This document shows, one piece after another, positions 1-8,502 of a DNA stretch of 24,248 nt. Location: contig QHON01000021.1 in NCBI GenBank assembly GCA_003218815.1, positions 1-24,248 of the forward strand. The letters are read 5' to 3'. This DNA is from Verrucomicrobiota bacterium (GTDB taxonomy: Bacteria; Verrucomicrobiota; Verrucomicrobiia; Chthoniobacterales; UBA10450). The notes beneath the pieces were generated by a model. It was given only the letters and a program-made list of their open reading frames with translations, did no database searches and was not told the DNA's origin. Position numbers and translations under genes: made by a program. The first letter of the stretch is position 1. Each line of letters begins with the position of its first letter.

Positions 1-48
1 CCGGAGAGTGACCACAAATGGCGGACGGCGCAGCGCGCCGTCTCTACC

Positions 49-3000
49 TTAATGAAAGTCATGCGAATCAGCACCCAGGAGTTGCGCGTGCGCGAGCGGC
101 TTGATATTCCGGGTCTTGATTAAAACGACCCTGTCGGAATTCTGTACTTCGCCTTCGATCAGCAGAAATGCTTCTTCGGTAATTAAAAGACGAAACCGTT
201 CAAATAAGTCCGGATCGACAATCGCATTTGAAACCCCGGTCTCATCTTCCAAACTAATAAAAACAAATCCTTTCGCTGTGCCAGGGCGCTGACGGCAAAT
301 CACGTTGCCGGCGATCTGAATAGTTGCACCGTGCCGTGCCTGAGCGAGATCGATTGCGCGCCAAACATTGGGGAAACTTTCGCGAAGTAATTTCATCGGG
401 TGTGGGCCGGTCGTCAGATTCATCGTTTCGTAATCGGCACGCACGCGTTCCGGCAACGTCATTCGCGCGAGCGGCACGCTGTAGCCGGGATCGGTGATCC
501 CGGTCGGGGACAGCGTACTCGTTGAAGAGCCGGGATCACCGATCCCGGCTACAGCAAACAGCGCCTCTGGCGCTTGTTCCTCTACCCGCCACATCGCCGC
601 GCGCCGATGAGCGACGAAACAATTGAGTGCGCCGAGTGCGGCAAGCGTACGGAGTTCCTCTTTTGAAAGCGACACGCGCCGTTTGAAATCGTCCAGCGAA
701 TCAAATTGTCGATCTTGCCGTTGCCGGACAAATTCTTCCGCGTGTTCCTGCCGCAATCCGTTCACCACGCAAAATCCCAGCCGTACGGCGTCATCTGAAA
801 CAACTGCGCAGCGCCATGTCGATTTCTGCACACAAACCGGTTGAATCTTCAACCCGTGCCGGCGCGCATCTTTCACAATTGTGGCCGGAGTGTAAAAACC
901 CATCGGCTGATTATTCAGCAGGCTCGCGTAAAATTCCGGCGCCCGATGCACTTTTAAATATGCGCTGCCATAAGCGAGAATCGCGAAGCTGATCGCATGC
1001 GATTCCGGGAAACCGTAGAGCGCAAATGATGTGATTGACTGGATGATTTTATCGATCACATCTGCCGCGATATTTTTCCGCGCCATTGCCGCACGCAGCT
1101 TGACGCTGACTTTGTTCATCCGCTCTTCAGAGCGATGGAAACTCAATGCGCGACGCAACTCTTCTGCTTCGTCCCCCGAAAAATCCGCCATCACCATGGC
1201 GATCTTAAGCATTTGTTCCTGAAACAACGGGACACCGAGGGTGCGCCCCAAGACTGGTTCCAATCGCGGGTCGAAATACGTGACCGGCTCGCGGCCGGCT
1301 CGGCGCGCCAGATAAGGATGCACCATGTCGCCTTGGATCGGACCTGGCCGGATAATCGCGACTTCGATTACGACATCATAAAAACATTTCGGCTTCATCC
1401 GCGGCAGCGTGGCCATTTGCGCACGACTTTCGATTTGAAAAACACCGATCGTGTCGGCTTTTTGCATCATGTCGAAGGTGGCGGGGTCGTCCGTTGGAAT
1501 GTGGGCAAGATCGAGCGGCCGCCCGCGTTCACGGCATAATTCGAATGCATCCTGCATTACCGACATCATGCCAAGCCCGAGCAAATCCACTTTCACAATA
1601 CCAAGGTCTTCGCAATCATCCTTGTCCCATTGGGCAACGACACGTCCGGGCATCGATGCGTTTTCCAGCGGCACAAACGAGCTCAGTTTGTTCTGGCAAA
1701 TAATCATCCCGCCGGAATGCTGGCCGAGATGGCGCGGCAAGCCATAAATCGCCTGATAGAGCGAGATGAATGCCGGCATCCGCGAATGTTTTTTCGGCAA
1801 ACCGGCCCGTTCAATTTGCGAGGCGAGATCGAGCGTGTGTGGAAAATCGCCGTTTGCGAAGAGATGCGAGAAGCGATCCAGAATGCTCGGGGAAAAATTT
1901 AATGCCTTGCCGATTTCGCGCGCGGCGCTTCGACCACGATAGGTGATCACGTTCGCCGTCATTGCGGCGCCGTGTTTGCCGTAGCGCCGATAAATTTCCT
2001 GAATCACACTTTCTCTCCGATCGCCGCTGGGAAGATCCAGATCGATATCGGGCCAGCCTTTCCGGCTCTCGTTTAAAAAACGTTCGAACACCAGATGACT
2101 GCTCACCGGGTCCACCGGCGTGATCCCGAGACAATAACAAACAGCGCTATTGGCGGCGCTGCCCCGGCCCTGGACCATGATGTTGTGTTCACGACAGAAA
2201 TTGACGATGTCCCAGACAATCAAAAAATAGCCAGGGAACCCGAGCTTGCTGATGAGCGCGAGTTCTTCTTCGAGCTTCCGTTTTACCTTGGTACTAATCG
2301 CCGCATAACGCTGCTGCGCCCCGAACCATACGATCGTGCGCAGGAACGAATCCATGTCATGACCCGCCGGAACAGGAAACGATGGAAATTCGTAACCGAT
2401 GTTTTCGAGAGAAAACGTCAGCCGCTCAGCCAACCGTGAGGTGTTTTCAATTGCTTCCCGCAGATCGCGAAAGAGTTCGCGCATCTCCGCGTCACCTTTT
2501 AAGTGTCGTTCGCTGTTTCGGGTGAGCAATTTCCCGGCAGCATCCAGATGCGTGTGCTCGCGAATACAGGTGAAAACATCAAGGACCTCTCGCCCGCGAG
2601 GCCGGGCGTGCTGCACACCGTTCGTGGCCAGGATCGGTAATCGATAATGCGCGGCAAGATCGACAAGTTGCTGATTAATACGTTTCTCTCCGCGCAAAAA
2701 ATGTCGCTGAATTTCAACAAAAACATTTTCTCGACCTAACGTATGGATGAAAAACTGCGCGCGATCTTCGGGCTGGGTAGCGCACGCGCTACCAAAAAGC
2801 GCGACCAGTCCCTCGGCGAATTGCGGCAGCTCATTCCACTGAATCGCGCATTTTCCTTTCTCGCTGCGCAAATGCGCCTGCGTAAGGAGTTGGCAAAGAT
2901 TTTTGTAACCGGTGCGGTTTGCGACCAGGACCGGAAGAATCGTGCCATCTTCCATCGACAATTCGCAGCCGATGATCGGGCGCACATTGTGCTCACGCGC

Positions 3001-3159
3001 TGTGACGGAAAACCGTTGCGCACCGTAAACGCCGTTGCGATCGAGCAACGCCATCGCCGGCATTGCCAACTCGGCTGCGGTCTCGGCTAATTGCTCCGGA
3101 AATGAAGCGCCCCGGAGAAAGCTAAAAGCGCTGCATGCATGTAACTCGATGTATGGCAT
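49..3159 (-). CDS. dnaE2: Error-prone DNA polymerase III alpha subunit DnaE2 (ImuC)
   Basis: C-family translesion polymerase of the SOS mutasome, which extends DNA past lesions together with ImuA and ImuB. The protein (1036 aa from the ATG at 3159, usual family length) opens with a PHP domain (IELHACSAFSFLRGAS). Numbering from a TTG three codons upstream, the palm has GRGSAANS near 334-341 and PDIDLDLP near 373-380 with the catalytic aspartates; KVDLLGLG near 526-533 gives the third acidic residue. Helix-hairpin-helix and OB-fold regions follow. An in-frame TTG at 3168 would add three residues, but the ATG matches where family members normally begin. The gene starts 12 bp after the stop of the ImuB C-terminal half, so they should share one transcript and the LexA operator at 4207-4220. 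A REP-like inverted repeat lies in frame at about residues 872-897, in the linker before the OB region. Identification is very secure. Confidence 0.96.
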   Translation of the reverse strand: MPYIELHACSAFSFLRGASFPEQLAETAAELAMPAMALLDRNGVYGAQRFSVTAREHNVRPIIGCELSMEDGTILPVLVANRTGYKNLCQLLTQAHLRSEKGKCAIQWNELPQFAEGLVALFGSACATQPEDRAQFFIHTLGRENVFVEIQRHFLRGEKRINQQLVDLAAHYRLPILATNGVQHARPRGREVLDVFTCIREHTHLDAAGKLLTRNSERHLKGDAEMRELFRDLREAIENTSRLAERLTFSLENIGYEFPSFPVPAGHDMDSFLRTIVWFGAQQRYAAISTKVKRKLEEELALISKLGFPGYFLIVWDIVNFCREHNIMVQGRGSAANSAVCYCLGITPVDPVSSHLVFERFLNESRKGWPDIDLDLPSGDRRESVIQEIYRRYGKHGAAMTANVITYRGRSAAREIGKALNFSPSILDRFSHLFANGDFPHTLDLASQIERAGLPKKHSRMPAFISLYQAIYGLPRHLGQHSGGMIICQNKLSSFVPLENASMPGRVVAQWDKDDCEDLGIVKVDLLGLGMMSVMQDAFELCRERGRPLDLAHIPTDDPATFDMMQKADTIGVFQIESRAQMATLPRMKPKCFYDVVIEVAIIRPGPIQGDMVHPYLARRAGREPVTYFDPRLEPVLGRTLGVPLFQEQMLKIAMVMADFSGDEAEELRRALSFHRSEERMNKVSVKLRAAMARKNIAADVIDKIIQSITSFALYGFPESHAISFAILAYGSAYLKVHRAPEFYASLLNNQPMGFYTPATIVKDARRHGLKIQPVCVQKSTWRCAVVSDDAVRLGFCVVNGLRQEHAEEFVRQRQDRQFDSLDDFKRRVSLSKEELRTLAALGALNCFVAHRRAAMWRVEEQAPEALFAVAGIGDPGSSTSTLSPTGITDPGYSVPLARMTLPERVRADYETMNLTTGPHPMKLLRESFPNVWRAIDLAQARHGATIQIAGNVICRQRPGTAKGFVFISLEDETGVSNAIVDPDLFERFRLLITEEAFLLIEGEVQNSDRVVLIKTRNIKPLAHAQLLGADSHDFH
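480..553. repeat. REP-like inverted doublet inside dnaE2
   Basis: Two 24-bp copies of one sequence, in opposite orientation, lie at 480-503 and 530-553 with 26 bp between them. Each copy is itself a hairpin: CCGGGATC, three loop bases, GATCCCGG, flanked by GTAGC or its complement. The same palindrome family occurs at 24178-24196 and, diverged, at about 24110-24130, so this is a dispersed element rather than ordinary coding sequence. It reads through in frame as Gly/Asp/Pro/Ser/Thr-rich protein. Confidence 0.85.
2776..2793. repeat. Short perfect hairpin within dnaE2
   Basis: GGTAGCGC and GCGCTACC form an 8-bp perfect stem with a two-base loop. It lies in the N-terminal part of dnaE2 and encodes part of the stretch read as FGSACAT. 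It may be coincidental or part of a second small repeat family; no other copy was seen in the window. Confidence 0.45.
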
Positions 3160-3171
3160 AAACGGCAATCA

Positions 3172-4179
3172 TCAGTCGTAAACACCATCGATCGCCCAGA
3201 TCTCCCCACTCTTGTGACAGCGCACCAAAATATCATTCTCCAATTGCAAATCCCATTCACTCCGCGACCAAATCTTTTCGTCCCACCAATTCCCGGATGC
3301 GCGATAAGGACCGCTTTGCTGTGCAACTTTGCCGTTGACCTTCGCGCTTCGAAGGTGAGCAGGAATATTTTCTGATAGAAAAACGGATGCAGATACGGCC
3401 GGTCGAAATCGTCGCAACGCCGTTGTAGTGTGCGCTGTCCTCAGCGCATCGGGAGGCTCTCCGCTGGGGACAACGGACTCTCCAGCCTCGCAGGAAAATG
3501 GTTCGATCTGAAATGCGTCAGATCGATGTGTTTCTTCCAAGACCGGAGTGCCGACACGGTCACTGCCCAGTAAAGCGATCAATCGGGCCAGCGTTTCATA
3601 GAGTTGATTTGGATCGCGTAAAGGTATTTCAAACAAACCAAATTGTTGCTGCGACGCTTTAGTTGGCTTGGCTTCCAACGAAACAGCGGTAATCGGGTAT
3701 TCCGATTTAAAATTCTCGAGATGGGTGTGCAGCATCTGAAAGAGAAGATCGACATCGTTCGTCGGCTGCGGAATTTTGAAACAGCGTTCGTAATGCTGCT
3801 TGTTTGAAAACGTAATCTGCAGCCTGAGTTCTTTTGTGACGAGGTAGATCGCGCTCAGTCGAAAGAAGAATTGCTGCAAAAAACGACGCAGCATGAACAG
3901 GAGCGGCTCAGCCGTTTCGATTTCGTTTTCAAATTCGAAACTTTCTTCAAATGACTCAGGTTGTCGGACGAGCTTGAGCGGCCGATTGGATTGCCCGTTC
4001 GCCCGTTCCCACATTCGGACCGCTTCCGGACCAAGTCGAGCGCGGAGCTGCTCCTTATCGAGGCGGACGAGCTGCCCGAGGGTATGAATCCCCCACTTGT
4101 GCAGGATCTCTAATATTTGATGAATCTCGTCTTCTCGATTTTTGGCCGCCGCGGAATTCGACTCAGCAGAGCGCTTCAT
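3172..4179 (-). CDS. imuB-C: ImuB C-terminal half (thumb, little finger, clamp motif, C-terminal domain)
   Basis: Scaffold part of the SOS mutasome, 335 aa. It starts with about 20 polar residues with no obvious ImuB counterpart, then a helix-hairpin-helix thumb (LHKWGIHTLGQLVRL, 26-40), a little-finger/PAD-like region (about 65-170), and QQQFGLF at 177-183 in the position of the ImuB beta-clamp-binding motif. It ends with the W-rich ImuB C-terminal domain (GNWWDEKIWSRSEWD to GVYD). The palm and fingers are absent; they are encoded separately at 12945-13466. The ATG at 4179 is chosen because an in-frame TAA lies a few codons upstream. It is the first gene of an SOS operon with dnaE2. Residues about 232-252 look like an in-frame repeat insertion. 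In studied ImuB proteins the C-terminal part binds the clamp, DnaE2 and ImuA, so this half may carry most of the scaffold function. Confidence 0.9.
   Translation of the reverse strand: MKRSAESNSAAAKNREDEIHQILEILHKWGIHTLGQLVRLDKEQLRARLGPEAVRMWERANGQSNRPLKLVRQPESFEESFEFENEIETAEPLLFMLRRFLQQFFFRLSAIYLVTKELRLQITFSNKQHYERCFKIPQPTNDVDLLFQMLHTHLENFKSEYPITAVSLEAKPTKASQQQFGLFEIPLRDPNQLYETLARLIALLGSDRVGTPVLEETHRSDAFQIEPFSCEAGESVVPSGEPPDALRTAHTTTALRRFRPAVSASVFLSENIPAHLRSAKVNGKVAQQSGPYRASGNWWDEKIWSRSEWDLQLENDILVRCHKSGEIWAIDGVYD
3424..3482. repeat. Probable in-frame repeat insertion in imuB-C
   Basis: The segment holds a hairpin (GCGCTG at 3432-3437, loop TCCT, CAGCGC at 3442-3447) and codes for about 20 low-complexity residues (GESVVPSGEPPDALRTAHTT). 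These sit just before the conserved ALRRFRPAV stretch of ImuB, where other ImuB proteins have a short variable linker. It resembles dispersed repeats, but no second copy is visible in this window. Confidence 0.4.
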
Positions 4180-4206
4180 GCGCTCAATTTAGTGCCAAAC
4201 GTAATA

Positions 4207-4220
4207 CGTTCAAGTGAACG
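4207..4220 (-). promoter_or_regulatory. LexA operator of the imuB-C/dnaE2 operon
   Basis: In the direction of transcription it reads CGTTCACTTGAACG, matching the Verrucomicrobia LexA motif TGTTC-N4-GAACA at the GTTC-N4-GAAC core. It ends 27 bp before the imuB-C start codon. The 12-bp core, including the ACTT spacer, is identical to that of the imuA operator. The right arm contains TTGAAC, which could act as a -35 element with TAAATT at 4186-4191, 16 bp further on; this promoter assignment is weak. Confidence 0.88.
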
Positions 4221-4317
4221 TCACACCCGCGCAAACGTCAGATTATTTCAGACATTTAGGCTGGGCTTGCATGAAACCGCGGGCCATATCGCCTGCTGAC
4301 GATCCAATTGTCGAGGA

Positions 4318-6456
4318 TCACTTCTTTTTCCACTGAGCGCCGCCGAGGAGCGGTAACACGAACAGGTTTGCCAGGATGTCGATGATACACCCGGCGAGCA
4401 CGACCAGACCGAAACGTTGCGTCGGCGGGAAATTCGAGAGCACGAAAATGGCGAAGCCGGCAGCGAAGATGACATCCGAATAGACGATCCCGCGCCATTG
4501 TTCTTCGCGCCCAGCGATCCAGGCCGGCCAACCGCTCTTTCCATCGCGTTGCGCACGACGGACGCCGAAGACAAGATGAATCATCGAGTCGATCGCGATG
4601 CCGATGCAGACGTTGGTGGCCGGGGCCGAGATGACGTCCATCGGCACGCGCAACCAGCCGATGCCGCCAAGCATGCATAACGGAACCAGCGTCAGGCTCA
4701 CGATCATCGCCACCGCGCCGCGAAAGGACCGGGCAACGATCCATGCGATAATGATGAATAACAGATTCAGCCAGAACAGACCGGTGACCAAGCTGGAAGC
4801 GACCAGCTGCGCCAGTCGCCCTTGCAAATAGTAAATGCCGCCGACGAGTTCCGGCTTGAATCCGTGTTTCCGAGCAATCACACGAAGATGGTCGACAACA
4901 TTTACTCGATATTTGTCACGGCGCTCCTCGACCATGCGGAGGAGGAACATTGCCTGGCTGCGATCTTCGGTGACAAAACTTTTGGAGACACGCGCGTACT
5001 TCGGTTGAGCCATGATCTCCATCATCTTTTCGTAGCTGATGAAAAATGAGAACGGCGTCCGGTCGCCTTCGGCCAGAAGCGTGGGCAGCGAAATCACCGT
5101 GCCGACGTCTTTGTAGTTCTCGAGCGCTCCGTGCAGCGTCCACATCTTCTGGTAAGCGGCGTCGGTGTTCAGTTTGCTGCCGTCGGCTGCGGACACAACG
5201 AGGTTAAGCGGGTTGCAGCCGCCGTTGTGGTCGACGTATTCCAGGCCGTCGCGCAGTTCCTGGTGCGGTTTGAAATAATCGAGCAAACTCGGGTCGGTGT
5301 TTACCCGTGTCAGCCCAAATCCCAACCCAGCGCTGGCCAGAATCACGACTAAGGAGAGCAATGGAAAGCGGCGCGCCCAAAATGCGTGGGAAGGTTCCGC
5401 CTCCACAATTTTGCTCCTACGTGGCACGGCCCAACGCAGAAAGGACGGATACATCGCGTAGGCGCAAAGGAACGCGACGACGGTTCCGAGCACGCCTCCG
5501 AACCCGAGTTCGCGCAGCGGCTTGGCCTGAACAATGAGCAGGCTGCCAAACCCAAGCGATGCGCAGACCATCGACCAAAATGAAGGTGGAAACGTCATAC
5601 GACGCGCGTCCGCCGCGAGGTCAGGCGATTCCTTACCGAGGCGGTGCGTGCGGTCGGCCAGCGTTTGCCAGTTGAAGGTCATGTAGACCAGGTGGGACAA
5701 GGCGACAATAAAAACGATCGTGCCGAGATTGACGGTCAGGACCCCGATGCGTTTGCCGAACATCTGCTGCACGAGCAACGTCAACAAAACGGCGCTCGTA
5801 CAGGTGGCGAGCATTCCCAGAAACACTCGACCGGACCGGAACATCGCCGCCATGGTCAGTCCAAACAAAATCAACGCCGTCAGACTGAAGTAGCGGAAAT
5901 CATGGGCCAAGCTCCGTCGGAGCATCTCCACGACGTAAGGCGTGCCGGCGATGTGAATTTGAAAGTCTCTCTCGTCCAACTCATGCACGATGCGCTCCAG
6001 ACGGAGGATGAGTTTCTCGGGATCGCCGGACTCGGGAAACACGATGACATTGGTGGACTTGCGGTCTTTGGCTATCAACAGCCGGTTCCAGAACGGGCTC
6101 GCCAATGCATCCTGAAAACTCTTTGGCCCGGCGGTCAAACTCTTGACCGTGCTGACCGCGTCGATCGCCTGGACCTGTTGAGTGAGCCTTCGGATCCGGT
6201 CCAGGTATCGGGGTGATGAAATGTCCCTGGAAGACACGGCCAGGATAAGCTGCGGTTGCGACGGAAAGCGTTTCTCGATCTTTTTGGATTGCCCGAATCC
6301 GGGATCGCGGGTGGAAAAGAAAAAACTCTCTTCCACAACTGGTTTAAGATCGACAAAGACCGCCACCAGAACGAACAAGAGAGCCGTGACCGCCAGCATC
6401 CACCAGTGCGCCCCCAAGTGAAGCGGCGTCTTCGAAACTAAAGTGCCAAGTTTCAT
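4318..6456 (-). CDS. MMPL/RND-superfamily exporter, HAE3-like
   Basis: Inner-membrane protein of 712 aa with the two-fold RND layout. A transmembrane helix at about 17-36 is followed by a periplasmic loop, then a block of five helices (about 190-338), a seventh helix near 362-382, a second periplasmic loop, and a final helix block from about 553 to the C-terminus. It is the size of the short MMPL-domain RND proteins, not of the roughly 1000-residue AcrB type. Substrate cannot be read from sequence; relatives move lipids, hopanoids or hydrophobic compounds. It follows dinG on the same strand after 39 bp and may be cotranscribed with it. It ends about 100 bp before the LexA operator of imuB-C and has no LexA site of its own. 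Confidence 0.85.
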   Translation of the reverse strand: MKLGTLVSKTPLHLGAHWWMLAVTALLFVLVAVFVDLKPVVEESFFFSTRDPGFGQSKKIEKRFPSQPQLILAVSSRDISSPRYLDRIRRLTQQVQAIDAVSTVKSLTAGPKSFQDALASPFWNRLLIAKDRKSTNVIVFPESGDPEKLILRLERIVHELDERDFQIHIAGTPYVVEMLRRSLAHDFRYFSLTALILFGLTMAAMFRSGRVFLGMLATCTSAVLLTLLVQQMFGKRIGVLTVNLGTIVFIVALSHLVYMTFNWQTLADRTHRLGKESPDLAADARRMTFPPSFWSMVCASLGFGSLLIVQAKPLRELGFGGVLGTVVAFLCAYAMYPSFLRWAVPRRSKIVEAEPSHAFWARRFPLLSLVVILASAGLGFGLTRVNTDPSLLDYFKPHQELRDGLEYVDHNGGCNPLNLVVSAADGSKLNTDAAYQKMWTLHGALENYKDVGTVISLPTLLAEGDRTPFSFFISYEKMMEIMAQPKYARVSKSFVTEDRSQAMFLLRMVEERRDKYRVNVVDHLRVIARKHGFKPELVGGIYYLQGRLAQLVASSLVTGLFWLNLLFIIIAWIVARSFRGAVAMIVSLTLVPLCMLGGIGWLRVPMDVISAPATNVCIGIAIDSMIHLVFGVRRAQRDGKSGWPAWIAGREEQWRGIVYSDVIFAAGFAIFVLSNFPPTQRFGLVVLAGCIIDILANLFVLPLLGGAQWKKK

Positions 6457-6495
6457 CGCTTCAGCGCCGGATCATCACAAGATTGGCGCGTTCCC

Positions 6496-8478
6496 TCAAA
6501 GAATCTCCACAGGACATTTCGGCAATGCCGCTAGAAACGCGCGCCCGTACGGCTTAGTCACGATCCGGTTGTCGAGGATGACGATGATACCCTGATCCTT
6601 CTTCGTTCGGATCAGACGTCCCACACCCTGACGAAGCTTCAGAATCGCTTCCGGCAACGAATATTCGGTGAATGCATCGCCGCCACGCTCTTCCACAAGC
6701 TCGAGTTTCGCTTCGATCAGGGGATAATCCGGCACGGCGAAAGGCAACCGAGTGATGATCACATTGGATAGCGCATCGCCGGGAACATCGACACCGCTCC
6801 AAAAACTGTCGGTCCCAAAGAGGACACTTCGCGGTGTTGTTTTGAATTGCTCGAGCAATTTCCCGCGCGGCGCGCCTCCGCCTTGGACAAGAAGATTCAA
6901 TTTCTTTCGCGAAAAAAATTCCCGCATTTGATCGGCCACCTGCTGCATGCCGCGATAACTCGTGAAAAGGACAAACGCGCGTCCGTCCGTTTCCTCGACA
7001 AAATGCGCGATCCAATGCTCGAGCGCTTCCTCATAGCCTGTGTCGCGCGGGTCCGGCATTTTTCGCACGATGAAGATTTTCATCTGCGTGCGAAAATCGA
7101 ACGGACTCCCGAGCAGCACCGGTTCGATTTCATCTGCCCCGATGCGCTGACGAAAATAGGCGAGATCAGGACGGCCGACTGAGAGAGTCGCGCTGGTCAT
7201 TACGCAAGAGCAGCTTTCACGAAAAATCATGCGGCGCAGGACCGGCGCGATGTCGATGGGCGCCGCGTTCAGCGAGAGAAACTGCGCGGTCTTGCCGGTG
7301 CGTTCGACCCAATAAACGTGTTCGCGGGCGTTTTGTTCTAGGAAAATGACCGTGCCGTCGCGGGCATCGCGAATCCGCCGGCCAAGTTCCTGCAATTCCG
7401 CCTTCAGAAATTCATCATCGGCGCGTCTGGCCACTTCGGCGATACGCGCCTGCAATCCGGTCAGGTGCCCGGTGATCGTGTCGGGGACAAATTCGGGAGC
7501 GCGAACACGAAATTCACGGCCCTTTCGGAAATCGCAGGATGATTCGATTGCTGCGAAAAACCTGTCCAATTCGTCGACGAGGTCGGCCGCCAATCTCACG
7601 CCGATTGCGTCTCGCATGACCGTGAACAGACCCTTGTGCGTACGCGCGTTGTAGAGCCGTTGGATTGTCGATCTCAGCCCGTATTGTGAGATGCCGATGC
7701 CGATCTGCCGCGAGGCGACTTGCTCGACCGTGTGCGCTTCGTCGAAAATGATGAAGTCGTTCGGAAAAAGATAACCACTTTCGCGGTCCTCCTGTGCGTC
7801 CGGACTTCCCAAAAGCATAAAAAGCAGCGTGTGGTTAATCACGATCACATCCGACGAGAGAAGCCGCTTGCGGGCTTGCTGGTAGAAACAGTTCGATTGC
7901 TGTCCGCAGCTTTTTCCTGTGCAGATGTGCGGCTCGCTGCAAACTTGTGTCCAAACTTTCGGATCAGGCTCGACTGACAAATCGCTAAGCGATCCATCAC
8001 GAGTCGTGCGCGCCCATTCGGCCAGTCTCGTCAGCTCATTTTGCTCCGGCCCGGTGAAAAGCTCGTTTGCCTGCTGGAGCGCGCGTTCCAACCGGCGCGG
8101 GCAAAGATAATTTTGCCGGCCTTTCATGAGGGCTGCTTCAAACTCGACCGGCAAAATCTTCTTTAAAATGGGAATGTCTTTGTAAAGGAGTTGTTCCTGA
8201 AGATTGATCGTGTGGGTCGAAACGATCGCCTTTTTGTGCTGCTCAAGTGCAAACAAAATCGCCGGAGCGAGATAGGCGAGCGATTTGCCGACGCCAGTTC
8301 CCGCTTCGACTACCAGATGCCGCTCTTCTTCCAGCGCCCGCGCCACGGCTGCCGCCATTTCCTGCTGTTGCGGGCGAAATTCGAAATTCTTTGCCTTTGA
8401 GAGCCGCCCATTCTCGGAAAAAATTGTCCGAATTCGTTCGACAAAGTCGGTGCCCAGAGAATCTTTCAACGCGATCAT
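6496..8478 (-). CDS. dinG: DinG-family ATP-dependent DNA helicase (XPD-like, Fe-S)
   Basis: Superfamily 2 helicase of 660 aa that probably unwinds DNA 5' to 3' and resolves R-loops or damaged forks, as characterised DinG/XPD relatives do. Walker A is AGTGVGKS (59-66) and Walker B is DEAH (246-249). Between them Cys126, Cys186, Cys191 and Cys197 have the E. coli DinG spacing for a [4Fe-4S] cluster. The C-terminal motor domain includes GTDSFWSGVDVPG and a motif VI-like RQGVGRLIR. It lacks the extra nuclease domain of Firmicutes DinG. dinG is an SOS gene in E. coli, but no GTTC-N4-GAAC operator is visible here. Its start codon is only 24 bp from the divergent lptG-like start, so its promoter must overlap that gene. 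Confidence 0.92.
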   Translation of the reverse strand: MIALKDSLGTDFVERIRTIFSENGRLSKAKNFEFRPQQQEMAAAVARALEEERHLVVEAGTGVGKSLAYLAPAILFALEQHKKAIVSTHTINLQEQLLYKDIPILKKILPVEFEAALMKGRQNYLCPRRLERALQQANELFTGPEQNELTRLAEWARTTRDGSLSDLSVEPDPKVWTQVCSEPHICTGKSCGQQSNCFYQQARKRLLSSDVIVINHTLLFMLLGSPDAQEDRESGYLFPNDFIIFDEAHTVEQVASRQIGIGISQYGLRSTIQRLYNARTHKGLFTVMRDAIGVRLAADLVDELDRFFAAIESSCDFRKGREFRVRAPEFVPDTITGHLTGLQARIAEVARRADDEFLKAELQELGRRIRDARDGTVIFLEQNAREHVYWVERTGKTAQFLSLNAAPIDIAPVLRRMIFRESCSCVMTSATLSVGRPDLAYFRQRIGADEIEPVLLGSPFDFRTQMKIFIVRKMPDPRDTGYEEALEHWIAHFVEETDGRAFVLFTSYRGMQQVADQMREFFSRKKLNLLVQGGGAPRGKLLEQFKTTPRSVLFGTDSFWSGVDVPGDALSNVIITRLPFAVPDYPLIEAKLELVEERGGDAFTEYSLPEAILKLRQGVGRLIRTKKDQGIIVILDNRIVTKPYGRAFLAALPKCPVEIL

Positions 8479-8502
8479 CGAAATTTAATCTTAAACTACT
8501 CC

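Noticed and set aside
2082..2089. GTTCGAAC within dnaE2 as a possible LexA site
   Set aside because: The half-sites have no 4-bp spacer and the site is deep inside coding sequence.
3159..3168. TTG at 3168 as the dnaE2 start
   Set aside because: The ATG at 3159 gives the N-terminus typical of DnaE2; the TTG adds only three residues and has no visible Shine-Dalgarno sequence.
5644..6216. 190-aa open frame antisense to the MMPL exporter
   Set aside because: Gln/His/Arg/Asp-rich shadow of a membrane-protein frame; the exporter is convincing on the minus strand.
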